Below, piece by piece: positions 1 to 10,445 of a stretch of DNA of 64,000 bases. This stretch comes from Apoda limacodes (Eukaryota; Arthropoda; Insecta; Lepidoptera; Limacodidae). Both the position numbers and the translations under genes were made by a program. The stretch lies in assembly GCA_946406115.1 (NCBI GenBank), contig OX291543.1, forward strand, positions 26,500,815-26,564,814. Reading direction: 5' to 3'. A model generated the notes under the pieces. That model did not search any database and was not told where the DNA came from. It saw only the letters and a program-made list of their open reading frames with translations. Position 1 is the first letter of the stretch; every line of letters starts with the position of its first letter.

Positions 1-35
1 CTGTGAATCCGAGTCGCACTTGGCCGGTTTTTTCA
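1..35 (+). repeat. 3' tail fragment of a lepidopteran interspersed repeat
   Basis: The motif cgcacttggccggtttttt at the window edge matches the tail seen, with small changes, at 61.23-61.26 kb and 62.01-62.04 kb, and in part at 32.38 kb. It is the end of a dispersed family whose 5' part lies outside the window. The family name is not certain. Confidence 0.5.
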
Positions 36-1113
36 TCGTAATCTGCTTGAATTCTAAATTACAAAACACAAAATTCAACAATTTGCTGTACTTTGTTTAA
101 ATTTTGCGCACATTTAACTAGATAAAGCACAAAGTAGTAAGCCAGACAGACAAAGCTCGACACATCGCAACGCCCACTCATCGCTGTCTGCGCGTACGCA
201 CGCTTGCACAGCAGATACTCTCGCGTATCTGTCATTTGATAGCGCCCGCGCATCTCAACTTTTGCAGCTTTTATATCGAAAAAGTCCGATAAGCGTCCGG
301 TCCTTTATGCACATATCCGGTATAAAATTTGAATGATGCGTTTTTTACTTACCTACCTACTAATCGTTTTGCTGCCGTTTTATATATCAACAAAATGTAT
401 AAAAATAACAAATCCTAAATCACTAATTGTCTTTATATCATACCTAATATTTAGACAAATTAATGATATGAAATGCGTTATACGTATTTAGGTCCTTTCA
501 TTGTTGCTTCAGCCGTTGTTTGTCCCCTGGGACACTGGCCTGTCCTGAGAGAAAGGAGGTTTAGGCCTTATACAACTCTGCAATTTTTCACAAAACAGTG
601 AAACTCGGCAGACGTTTTCGAGCCACATGACTAAAATATCCTAATTAAAAAAATTGATTGCTACATTTAGGATCGAAAATTTCTCCTACACCATATTAAA
701 TAAGTAATAATTGAATTCCATTTTTGAGACATAATTTTGGAGAATTTACAAGTAATTCAATACTTTACAGCAAGCTTCGTTCAATCCAGGAATTAGGTCG
801 GAACAATCCACATCCGTTTCCCTGCAGATAACCGTGCCCCGCCTTACGCGAAAGTTTATTCATCCGAAAAGATGTCCTATTTAAGGATATCTCACTCAGA
901 TTTCTTTGATCCCGCAATGTTGTCAGTTACATGATAAGTCTATTCTGTTAACGCGCGTATCAATTATACCTACATGTCATAGTGCGGGACAAATAAGAAT
1001 TTTAACCAAATTAAAGATTTTTTAGAGGCCGTGGTGACCACAATTAAATGAAATAGGTAGTAGTTTTGAAGATCCAAATTTTTTCTTTTATTGGAGTTGC
1101 ATATATAGGTAAA
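36..1113. other. AT-rich non-coding stretch with one SINE fragment
   Basis: Apart from the SINE-like body at about 495-640, no open frame here has recognisable protein similarity. A minus-strand frame at 59-253 has no known motif and is treated as chance. By orientation this would be intron of the minus-strand hamlet-like gene, since that gene's next exon must lie to the left. Confidence 0.5.
495..640 (+). mobile_element. SINE body fragment (degenerate)
   Basis: The segment with ggcctgtcctgagagaaagg followed by ggtttaggcctta and, about 50 bp on, ggcagacgttttcgagcc is related to the segment at 19165-19290 (aggcctatttttagagaaag, aggcttatgcagcag, gtagacgttgtcgagc). This is the body of a common tRNA-headed lepidopteran SINE family. 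No tRNA head or target duplication is visible, so only a fragment is called. Confidence 0.5.
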
Positions 1114-1346
1114 CTAGCTTTTGCCCGCGGTTCCACCCGGCCTATATTCGGTTATCAGTGTAGGATTTCAACAGCAACTTCTCAATTATAAAAAAAACTA
1201 CTTACTCATGACGTTTTCATGTAGCCTTGTTCCTTTCCAGGGATTCAAACTATATGCAAAATTTCATCTTAATTCGTACAGCGGTTTAAGCGCGAAGAGG
1301 TAACAGACAGACAGAGTTACTTTCGCATTTATATTATTAGTATGGA
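1114..1346 (-). mobile_element. Helitron-like non-autonomous element, copy A (minus)
   Basis: Read on the minus strand the element starts TCCATACTAATA, contains a run of CTGTCTGT units, and ends GCGGGCAAAAGCTAG. It sits between host A and T, that is A|TC...CTAG|T, which is the insertion signature of Helitrons. It is 233 bp, non-coding, and pairs with the 240-bp copy at 1432-1671 in opposite orientation. The Lep1-type Helitron is the likely family; the family name rests on the termini only. Confidence 0.6.
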
Positions 1347-1431
1347 TTATAAAATAATATTATTTACCTGTATTTTATTCTTAGAAACAAAATTACACAA
1401 TGCTGCGTACCATGCTATGTGATATAGAAAA

Positions 1432-1671
1432 TCCATACTAATTTTATTTAAAATGCCAAAGTAACTCTGTCTGTCTGTCTATCTGTCTGTCTGTTACCTC
1501 TTCACGCTTAATCCGCTTTATCGATTATGATGAAATTTGGCATGGAGATAGTTTGAGTCCCGAGAAATTACATAGGTTACTTGAATACTTTTTTTATTAT
1601 TGGGGAGTTGCCGTTAAAATCCAACACCGATAACCGAATTTAGGGCGGGTGAAACCGCGGGCAAAAGCTAG
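1432..1671 (+). mobile_element. Helitron-like non-autonomous element, copy B (plus)
   Basis: It starts TCCATACTAAT, carries CTGTCTGTCTGT repeats near the 5' end, a conserved middle (cgattatgatgaaatttgg), and ends ccgcgggcaaaagCTAG followed by host T. It is flanked A/T like copy A. Same family as copy A, inverted, separated by 85 bp. It has no coding capacity. Confidence 0.6.
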
Positions 1672-2507
1672 TAATGAATATTCATAAAGATTCCCATGGA
1701 ATTGTAAAAAAAATAGAGATTACCTACTACTTAAAACATGCTATACGATGATATGATAAATATAACTTGCATAATTCTAATGTAAAAAATATATTAAGAA
1801 AATCACAGTTATCACAATAAATAACTGGGTCTGTGGAAGTAAGCAATATATAAACTTTGATGGATAATTTGGTGTTCGTTTAATACTGCGTCAGTTTAAT
1901 TATTGCAAGAATAAAGAATTTTCAAAATTTCTACTACTGATACCTACTAGGAATTGCAGATATGCTGTCAACATTACAATTACCCATAGACGAGTAAATG
2001 CTTAATTAAGACTTATGGTAATCTTTGTTTGAATATCTTCAGGCGTAGGTAAGGCACAATTTGATAAACAGAAAGATGATTTTCATGCAATTAATTACTT
2101 AACTAATTTCGTAATATAAGTAGCTAGTAGGTACCTACCGCTGTAACTGTTAGAGTCCTCAGTAAAAGATTTAAACACTTATATATAAATATTCTTAACG
2201 AAGCATTTCATTGACTTGAAGAAACAACATAAAAAACTAATGAAAAAACCAACACTCTTAAGAACATCAATAAAATCGACAGTTTATTGCACCCTTGTTT
2301 GACAAGTCTGTAAACCTTCAGTTTTTGAACATAATTTATCGACAAGTCAACTGCCGTACTTTCTGACACCTAATCTTGACAATCACAGCTGCGTCAGTGT
2401 CGAACAAGTGGCACATTCATGGTCAGAGAACCCAATATATTAATCTTAACAAGATACACGACGAAGACTTGTCGACAGTTATTAAATTAGGTAAAAAAAA
2501 CACTTAC
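1672..2507. other. Non-coding stretch, probable intron downstream of the PR-domain exon
   Basis: Begins right after the Helitron-like copy and ends at the splice donor of the hamlet-like exon. It contains no zinc-finger or PR-domain coding sequence on the minus strand, so the next exon of that gene is not here. The plus-strand frame at 2376-2693 is antisense to the exon and has no independent support. Confidence 0.6.
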
Positions 2508-2947
2508 CTCCCAAGCTTGTCGCCTATCCAAGGGCTGCGTCACCCAGTTTCCGACAAAAGGTCCATATTTTGTACCACTTGGGATGTTTACCCTGGCGAA
2601 CACTCCACCTTCTTTCAGTGCCAGTTCAATAGGAAGGTTCAGGTCAGAACTGTCTCTGCTCTCATCTACCTCTTCATCTTTGGACAGTTTTGAAGGTTTG
2701 GAGTCGACAAAGTATTTGTCACTGGGACAGTCCAGGGTTTTAGGTAGGTAGCCTCTTCCATAATCATGGATGGTTGGTTGTAAATAAGGTTCTGATATGC
2801 CAAGTTCTAGGGCAGTATAGTAGTCTTTCAGATCCCCTCCTGGTGGCATGGTTTCTTGTTTGATGTGGACGAGGGTCGGAGCGGATTCTGATATCGCTGA
2901 GTCAGTGGGGCTTGGTGGTGGACTGCCAGATTCTTGACTGTCTTCTG
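2508..2947 (-). CDS. ham: Internal exon of a PRDM3/PRDM16 (hamlet-like) zinc-finger transcription factor
   Basis: This 440-nt exon adds two bases to a split codon and then 146 codons. On the minus strand it is bounded by a pyrimidine-rich acceptor (ttttttgacag) and a strong donor (GAG|gtaagtg). Residues 1-100 are Ser/Pro/Asp/Glu-rich and include a sumoylation-type IKQE motif at 28-31. Residues from about 104 (LPIELALKEGG, then SGTKYGPFVGNW and RRQAWE) match the start of the PR domain of MECOM/PRDM16-type proteins; Drosophila hamlet is the insect member. These proteins are nuclear C2H2 zinc-finger regulators of neuronal and other cell fates. The PR domain is cut at its Trp-Glu and must continue in an exon to the left of the window; the zinc fingers are also outside. 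The ATG at 2981 is intronic, so it is not a start codon. The family is fairly sure; the precise orthology (hamlet against another PRDM) is inference. Confidence 0.75.
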
Positions 2948-3683
2948 CTGTCAAAAAAAACGAAAAAATTGTGATTTTCATTTAAAAACTCAGAATGTTT
3001 GGCTTACATGTCTAGGTGCAGTTTGTGACTTCGCCCGTAGAAATTATTGGCATATTACGGGAACGGGTTATAAGAAATAAAATAATCCAAATAATTTTAT
3101 ACTTTATTTTTATAAATTCACTAGCACTACAATATATTATTTATCTAATTATCTATATGCATGTACTTTTTCTATACCACAAAATATCCAAAATGATGCA
3201 TAACTAATCAAACCCAATAATAAACTAGTATAATTAGGTTTTCTCATTTAATTTTAATTATTTAGCATCGTATATACCTACATTTCGATATTTGACTTCA
3301 AAAATAAAATTGTATCATTCCAGGACAGAAGTTTACATGAGATAAAAATTCTTGGCGAAGATTAACCTCTCGACAAAAAACTTAATACGTTTCTGATTCT
3401 TAATTTGCTCTGCATAGCAACATACTCAAATTAAGCGTTATTATTTAGTATTATTTCTGAGCCTTCTATCACATTTCATTGCAATAAAGAAATAAAGAGC
3501 TCATATGAAGACGTGCGAGATGGTGATCGCTTTGTGGCGTGTTTCCGGTGTAACAAAAGACTTCCGCTCCTCTCTTGTCTCTCAGACCATCCCAGCGAAA
3601 TGCAAATCAACCGCAAAAGATAGGATATCTGTCCTTTTATTTTAGGTTTTTTAATCACTGACGTTCTGTACGAAGATGAGATG

Positions 3684-3710
3684 TACACACACACACACAC
3701 ACTCTCACAC
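3684..3710. repeat. (CA)n microsatellite
   Basis: A run of about ten CA units, broken once by tctc before continuing with cacaca. It makes the short frames that cross it meaningless. Confidence 0.9.
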
Positions 3711-6031
3711 ACATACATAATACTCGTATTTAGGTTAATGTATAGTACCTATGTTATGAGTTATTTTGGTATTCAGTTTAGTGAAGACCACGGATTGGTA
3801 AGAGCAGCAGTTCATGTTTTCGGGGTAATACGTAGGGCGAAAGCACGGAATACGAAAAGAGAGAAGAAAGTGGAGGAAGGGAAAAGAGGAGAAGGGGCTA
3901 AAGCGAAACAATGTAGAATATCATATGACAGTGTTCAACAAAGGTGACAGTTTTTAAAACATTGCCACTTCTTAAAATTTATCCTATTAACTATAACTAC
4001 TACTAAATTTGTTCGTTCAATCAGCCTACTCAACACTCCAATGGCACTTAACACATAGGCCTTTCCCAATGAACGCCACCAGACCCGGTCCTCTGACTTT
4101 CTCATTTAACCACCTCCGAGTAACTTTGTCAGGTCATCGTACAAACAGAATTTAGGTATGAGTTTTTATGAAATTTCGTATCAAAAGCACAAAAATCTCA
4201 AAATATTAGCTGAATTTTTACGTTATTGTTCAATTTATGTTCAACAAAGGTAACAAATTCCCAACATACACGACGCAATGAACGCGTGTCATCAATAAAC
4301 TACATCCCCTACGCAAATACAGCTGAAAGAGACACTCCATAAATCATAAACACCCCATTACTACTAATATACTTGTTAAAACAACCCCTGTCTGTCTGTA
4401 TGTCTTCCTCGGCCAGCACGTGCCTATAAAAAAAAAACGCAATAAAATTAGTCGCTCCATGTGAGCTAAATACAAAAAATGATAACCGCTTTGCATTATA
4501 AAGGTGTGGTTGGTAGCTACAATGGCCAGGATGTGCGCGAACATGTCTATACAACCCTTTTAATGTGCTTTTTTAACGTTTTAGTAGCAGTTCACCTGTC
4601 GATACCCTTAAAATAGTTCTTTAATAAATTATGATTAACAAGTTATCGTGGATAAAAATTAAAGTTTTGACTCTTTATAGTCTTCTATAGGTGAAGTAAT
4701 TGTTAATCAGTTCTAAAAAAGAATTAGTAGATCTCAGTTCTAACGCAAAAGGTTTTGGATTATTCTGATGAAGAGAATCCACAATACCTATAACAGCCGG
4801 CATACTGAAGACAGATGCAGGTTCTCCTGCATAAATCCTGACTTACTAAGGTGGCAAACAAGCTTACTAGCACCAGAGGTATCACTACTAAAACTACTAC
4901 TAAAAAGCAGCCGTAAGCATCATTTCGAACAATTCCTCACAACACATGATTACTTTTTATGATTGGTCAGAAATAGGGTGTATGTGATACTGTTTCTGAT
5001 TTTTTATTTTACCACTTGTTACTTTAAGACAAATATGAAGCCACCTTAGCCCCGATGCACTGCATCAAAAGCAATAGGGGTATCACGCATGGTTCAAGTA
5101 GTTGATAAAAAGAGCTACTGGTTACTCCCTTCTGGCGATAGACACCGTAAAGATATACAGATGCAGGTTCGAACTGGTTGTATCTGACCTCTATTTAACA
5201 ACACCTCAAAATTACGATGCATTTTTTCATGGCATTTTTGCGCATGGAAATATGTAGATTGGACAATTAAAAACCACTCGCTGGTTTATTAAAAAGTTTT
5301 ATAAACAGGTTCGATTTTCAAATTCAAATTAGCCATAGCAAGGTCCATTTGACGCGCTGCGACGCGAGCGCTGCGTGCGCGGACAATGCGGACGAGTCGT
5401 CGTTAAATCTCTGGTTTCCGCAGAAACTCGCGCCAGATTTAAAATAAGAACATAGATGCACAATGAAATACATAGAGAGTTAAATTAACTTTATTCCTTT
5501 TTATTCATTTATTATTACAAAAAAAGTAATTTGTTAAACCTAATCAGATGCGTATTTTTTAACTATTCAAACACAAAGCAAAAGTCTAATTATTTTTGCT
5601 ACAGTTATTTGTCTACATAATCATTTTATGCGTAGAACGTTGCAAACAAAGCACGTACAAACATACTTACATGTAAAAAAGGTTTGGGGTAAGTGTTAGC
5701 TTACTCTATCAGTCTAGAACTTATTTCAATTCCTATATATTATAATAATAATTGCGTATGTATATTTAACAGGCAAGGAGTAGATGCGTCATTCATATCC
5801 TACCCTAACCCAAACTGATTTTATCTAGACGTTAAATCTAGATATAGTATACCTCGGTGACATAGTTCGCTCAAAACAAATGTAAAATACGCTTGAAAAA
5901 AAAGCTGACAGTTAAATATTTAAACACTAAATTCGCTTACTACAACGTTTTAATTTAATTCGAAATTCAATATAAATATACAAGAGTTGCTTGTTAAATA
6001 TTACATGATTCAGAATAATATCAAAGAAACT

Positions 6032-6060
6032 ATATACTGCTAAACTTTTTAGCAGTATAT
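6032..6060 (+). other. Perfect 13-bp stem-loop followed by a T run
   Basis: ATATACTGCTAAA, a 3-nt loop (ctt) and its exact reverse complement TTTAGCAGTATAT, then six Ts. The stem is too short for a canonical microRNA precursor. The role is unknown. Confidence 0.5.
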
Positions 6061-6674
6061 TTTTTCCATGGTCTCTATGTTCCAAAGACCCCACGGAAAG
6101 CTGATTTCACGAGTTAGGCACGGCACTGACAATATGCATGGCTCAGCCGTTCTGTCACCGGAGTTCACGGCCTATGCTGTGATGACTCATAAAACTCTAA
6201 CTTGACAAACTTATCTCTTTTTAATTACTTCTCTTAACACCTTGTCTTAAAGTTCAAATTCTTATAAAAAATAATTTTAGAACAGTAAATAGTAGGTAAC
6301 AGATTGCATGTCTAATATGACATACGGCAACTTGACTGGAAATTCATTTGACTGTGGCAGACAATGGTGCAGTGTTCGCAGAAAGTTGGACTTTCTACAA
6401 GAGATGTGGCCAAGAGTTTAATTTTAATGGAATGTCATTAAAGCCTATACATAGTCTTTGTTGCTTTTTGTCGTCGTAGAGTCAAAAAAATGCGATCAAA
6501 GAAAGTTCAAAAATTACACGTTTATAAACGTTAAAGCTATATTAGAGAGCCGTAAGAGTTATGTAAGCTCCTAAAAGTGCTTAGGTAGGCTTCTTGGTTT
6601 GGTAATGATTTACTCCTTTTTTATTGTGTACTCAAATAAAGATTCAGGTCTTCTTATGTTCTATTCTTTAAAAA

Positions 6675-6823
6675 AAGAAGTTATTAGATTTCTGAAGGGT
6701 CGGCAACGCGCGAGTGATGCCCCTAGTGTTGCAAGCGTCCATAGGCTACGGTGACCGCTTACCATCAGGCGGACCGTAGGCTTGTTTGCCACCTTAGTGG
6801 TATAAAAAAAAAAAAAAAAAAAA
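6675..6823 (+). mobile_element. CR1/Jockey-like LINE, 5'-truncated 3' tail
   Basis: The last ORF2 codons (reading EVIRFLKGRQRAS...ASVHRLR and stop) run into the family 3' end, ggcttgtttgccaccttagt, then a 20-bp poly-A at 6804-6823. Severe 5' truncation with a poly-A tail is typical of target-primed LINE insertion. The same tail recurs at 12.34, 16.2, 16.6, 18.1, 21.9, 36.8 and 40.9 kb. Confidence 0.75.
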
Positions 6824-7764
6824 TTTTTTAAGTATGTGTAAGTTACTGAAATTTATAGGTAAAAAGTAGTAGATTTGTATCTATATTTTAATATATAGTT
6901 ACATAGATGTAATTTAAAAAATTTTAATAACTTATGTAATGTTCACAAATAATAAACCTAGGTAGATATCGCTTTAGTTGATAAATATACCTGTCAGGAT
7001 ATCATTGAATACACACAGGTCTCAACAATGTAATAACTAATCAAACAAAAAAAGGTAATCTTCTCCTCTACGTTATGCCTTCTTTACCTATCCATTCCAA
7101 TGCTTCAATAAGTTTTACTTTACACTCAAACAGACGTTTTAGTAATAGAATAGATTTTTTAAAGGATGTGTGTCATCTTTAGGCTTTACAAAAATACAAA
7201 TTTACCTTACAGAAACATCACGATATAAAAATTAAATTATATCGAACCCAAACTGGTCCAATCAAATGGAGAAAGATACTTTTTTAAATTATCATTTCGC
7301 ACTACCACGTCGCAAACAAAACCCTTAACAACTTAAGCTGCCTCAAACAAGTAAAACAAACATTCTTTATACCCGACGGCGGCCGCCAAAAGGTGCCACT
7401 CATCCGCAACCTAGCCGCAGATAAATAATAAAAATTATACAAATTTTGGGTCGTTTCGCACACCCTTAACAAAACCACGGATAAAGATCGAGAAGTTATA
7501 AAAAAAAAATAACACTTTAAAAAAAACTGACGAAATTTATTTTTTTACGAAAATTTCTATACTTGTCTATGCACATTTTAATGTTCTTATTGCGTAATAA
7601 ATTTGACAGATGTTATAATCCTTTTTGCGAAAAACTTTTACATTCACTGGCATGTAAAATATATAAATAAACTTAAGAATATTCATGGATGGATATTAAG
7701 AAGGTTCATGGAAAGCGCAATATATATAAATTACCTCCCTCTCTATTAGGTAGACTCCCTCGCA
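6824..7764. other. Non-coding stretch, nothing recognised
   Basis: AT-rich sequence between the LINE tail and the tRNA-like SINE head. A short GC-rich patch near 7375-7420 has no identifiable structure. No gene or repeat is supported. Confidence 0.4.
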
Positions 7765-7870
7765 CGCAGCCTAGTTTGTAGCGTGGCCGGCTACTGTGCG
7801 AAGGATGTGGGTTCGATTCCCGCACTGGACAAACATTAATGTAATAACCATTTGTGTTTGTCTTGAGTCA
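7765..7870 (+). mobile_element. tRNA-derived SINE head
   Basis: Contains an A-box-like tagcgtggccgg at about 7778 and a good RNA polymerase III B box, gggttcgattcccgc, near 7810. The T-arm folds well (GTGGG/CCCGC), but the acceptor stem does not pair across a tRNA-length span, so this is a SINE head and not a functional tRNA. The tail boundary is not clear. Confidence 0.55.
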
Positions 7871-7889
7871 GAGTATCTAATACTTTTAA

Positions 7890-8205
7890 ACGAGAAATAT
7901 AATCTGAATCTCGGAAATGGCTCTAACGATTGTCATGAAATTTAGCATGCGGGGGGTTTCGGGGGCGATGTATCGATCTAGCTAGGTTTAATTTTTAAAA
8001 ACCGTCATTTTATCCGTGTTTAAACTGAAAAATATGACTCTTCGTGACATAGATGTCAGGCGAGTAGTAATACTATTATTTTTACCGACACAGCAACACT
8101 TAAGCAACTTGACAATTTATGGCGTTGTATAGCAACACTAAAGATAATTAACAATAGATGGCGTTGTTAAAAAAAACGAGCAAAGCTCGGTCTTCCAGGT
8201 ACTAG
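7890..8205 (+). mobile_element. LINE 3'-UTR-type repeat fragment
   Basis: Segments such as ctcggaaatggctctaacga, gtatcgatctagctaggttt and the end cgagcaaagctcggtcttcc resemble the conserved 3' region of abundant lepidopteran RTE/Proto2-type LINEs. Inside it, a unit of about 40 bp (agcaacact...atggcgttgt) is imperfectly duplicated at about 8091-8168. There is no coding sequence; the family is assigned from memory of the motif and is tentative. Confidence 0.45.
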
Positions 8206-8589
8206 GTATTTATGTTTGATAAGCATTTAGTCACTAAAAAAAGTATTATATATGTATTTGTATCCGTTGTATTGTTGTATCCATAACACAAGCTTTGCTT
8301 ACTTCGCGGCCAGACGGCGCTCTGTGTAAAGTCAACAAAAAATTGTTACGTTAGTTTGTTAATTTTTTTTTACGTTGTAACGGAGCACCCTATCGACTTA
8401 CACACATTTATAATTTCTTAAACCGGAATAGCTAGAGGGACAAAGGAGTACATAGGATACTTTAAACCCGATCGAAATACCACGGAAATAGATTTTCCAG
8501 TGGATGTAACCGTGGTGCACTATTCTTCACATCCCAACGGAGCTTGGCTTTAAGGATAGATGGAAGGACATAGAAAGATATAGGATATA

Positions 8590-8790
8590 CTAGCTTTTTC
8601 CAGCAGCTCCACCCTTCCTAAATTTGGTTATCGACGTGAAATTGTTACGGCAACGTCTTGATCATACTAAAGAAGTTTGTTATAGCAAGCTTAAGTTTTC
8701 CTTTTAAACAGTCTAATAAATAATAAAAACTCCATTAATATCAGTTTAATATTTGCAAACAGACAAACAGATGCGATTTTTTTTACAGTA
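8590..8790 (-). mobile_element. Degenerate Helitron-like element
   Basis: Its end (A|CTAGCTTTT... on the plus strand) and a decayed GACAAACAGA repeat near 8760 match the layout of the two copies at 1.1-1.7 kb on the minus strand. The body has diverged strongly and the 5' end cannot be fixed. Confidence 0.45.
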
Positions 8791-10288
8791 ATGGATAATT
8801 TTCTTTTTTCTAATTAATAATGTCTTTTTCGTGAAATTAAAAAAAATAAATAAAATAAATAAAATGAGAATCTAAAAAATAAGTAGTAATATAAAAAAGT
8901 ATTAAAATGTTACTTATATTACTAACAGACAAAAAAGAAATAAACGGAAACAACATTTTCTTTACTTTACATAACGTAACGAAAAATACTTCTTTAGTTT
9001 AAAGTAGGTATAAGTTGGTACCTACCTAAAGATCTACTGAGAGCACAGATAAATTTAATAGCGACACATTTAGGACAGATGTACGGACGGGAAATGTTTT
9101 TTAGGTCAGTATTGCTAAATATATATACAGAGTGAAGTATATTTCGTAAACCTTATGGTCTACAGGTTAACATATATAGGTACGACTAAGATATTTTTCC
9201 ATTTTGATCGATCTATATCAGTCTACTATAAAACTTCAGAGTTTCTGTACAGCTCTTCTCCGAATAATCCGCAATATAAATTTGAATAAAAAAATCAACA
9301 CTGCTCGGATATTTTTATTAAATAAGATTTTTGTAGATGCTTTATCTACCTAAGGAAAAACGACGATTACGAACCAAAGGCATTGTCTAACGTTCTTCTC
9401 ATATGAGTTCCATATGTCTGTTAATTTTTCGGCCTATCTCTAAGTATGTTAACTTATGTATAACTTAGAATCTACAGGCCATATTTTCATGCAACTTTCC
9501 GCACAGAGTAGGGCGTTTATTAAGAACAAACCGTTATATAAATAACTAGCATATTCCTTTGTCTCCACCTGCATACCAACCAATACGTGTCTGCGTCGCG
9601 GCAAAAAGATTATTAGAAGTGGCAAACCTCAGTTAAATGACACATATATAGGTAATTAGAAAGCATTATCACTAAGCTAAGGATCGATTTCATTTCCATG
9701 TGGAAATGGATCTTGGGTTCCTTACTATTGAACCCAGAATGCAGCAGTGATAAAAACTTCTTCTACAACATAAATAGAATCTAAAATTTTTTTTTTTAGA
9801 ATATAACTTTTACCGAAATTACTCAAAAGTTATCCTGGCAGCTGGATGCCAAAAACCTTTTTTTTTTTCAACCTTCATCACAAATTTTTTAATTATAATG
9901 TTTTTTTTAAATATTCTTTGATTTTGATAAAATCCAAATATTTGAAAAGTTTTTTTTTCGTTGAAGATAGCAGATCCACTATTAAGTTTTTGTTGGTGCT
10001 GAATTCATATCTTTTATACAAAGAAAACTCGCTCGTGTTGCAAACAATGCTTTATAAAAAGCTAATACAAAGTTTCATCCCATATTTTAAACTTCGAATG
10101 AAAAGGGGATGATTTTTGAAAAACCCTAAAAACGTCCTTCTTCATTTCTTAATAAAACTTAAAACCAAAATTTACATTAATTTAACTTTTTTTTTCAAAA
10201 TCCCTTCTTACAGTGGAGCCTTACGTGATGAAACCACAATTTATGAAAAGCTTTAAGGTTTCAACACCTGCGGTATTGTCTAGCCGTT
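8791..10288. other. AT-rich non-coding stretch with a possible decayed LINE tail
   Basis: Many poly-T tracts. At about 10070-10220 the words tttcatcccatattttaaac and aaaaggggatgatttttgaa suggest a decayed RTE-type LINE 3' UTR, at low confidence. The frame at 9846-10112 is low-complexity Phe/Lys/Leu and is not accepted as a gene. Confidence 0.35.
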
Positions 10289-10445
10289 GATTAATTAGTG
10301 AGTCCTACAGTTAGGACAAGTTATTAAAATTATTATGTATAGATTAATCAGTCAGTCCCTTAGTTAGAACAAGTTATTATAAGTTATCCTGTATAGATTA
10401 ATCAGTTAGTCCCTCAGTTAGGATAAATTATTATATATAGATTAC
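10289..10445. repeat. Imperfect tandem repeat, unit about 53 bp
   Basis: The word gattaat(t/c)agt(g/c)agtcc...agttag(g/a)a(c/t)aa recurs at 10289, 10342 and 10396, with a partial fourth start at 10440. Spacings are 53, 54 and 44 bp. Copies differ by scattered substitutions, so the array is not young. Confidence 0.7.

Larger units (their letters stand above)
2948..6674. other. Long AT-rich non-coding stretch, probable intron
   Basis: Lies upstream (in gene direction) of the PR-domain exon. It holds a CA microsatellite near 3684-3710, a perfect 13-bp hairpin at 6032-6060, and a GC-richer patch near 5335-5450. None of the small frames here shows a recognisable domain. No second exon of the gene could be supported. 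Confidence 0.5.

Noticed and set aside
2376..2693. 105-codon frame on the plus strand
   Set aside because: It is antisense to the well-supported PR-domain exon and has no domain of its own.
3476..3718. 80-codon minus-strand frame with Cys/Val-rich start
   Set aside because: Its N-terminal part is the translated CA microsatellite.
7765..7845. Possible functional tRNA gene
   Set aside because: The T-arm and B box are good, but the acceptor stem does not pair over a tRNA-length span; fits a SINE head.
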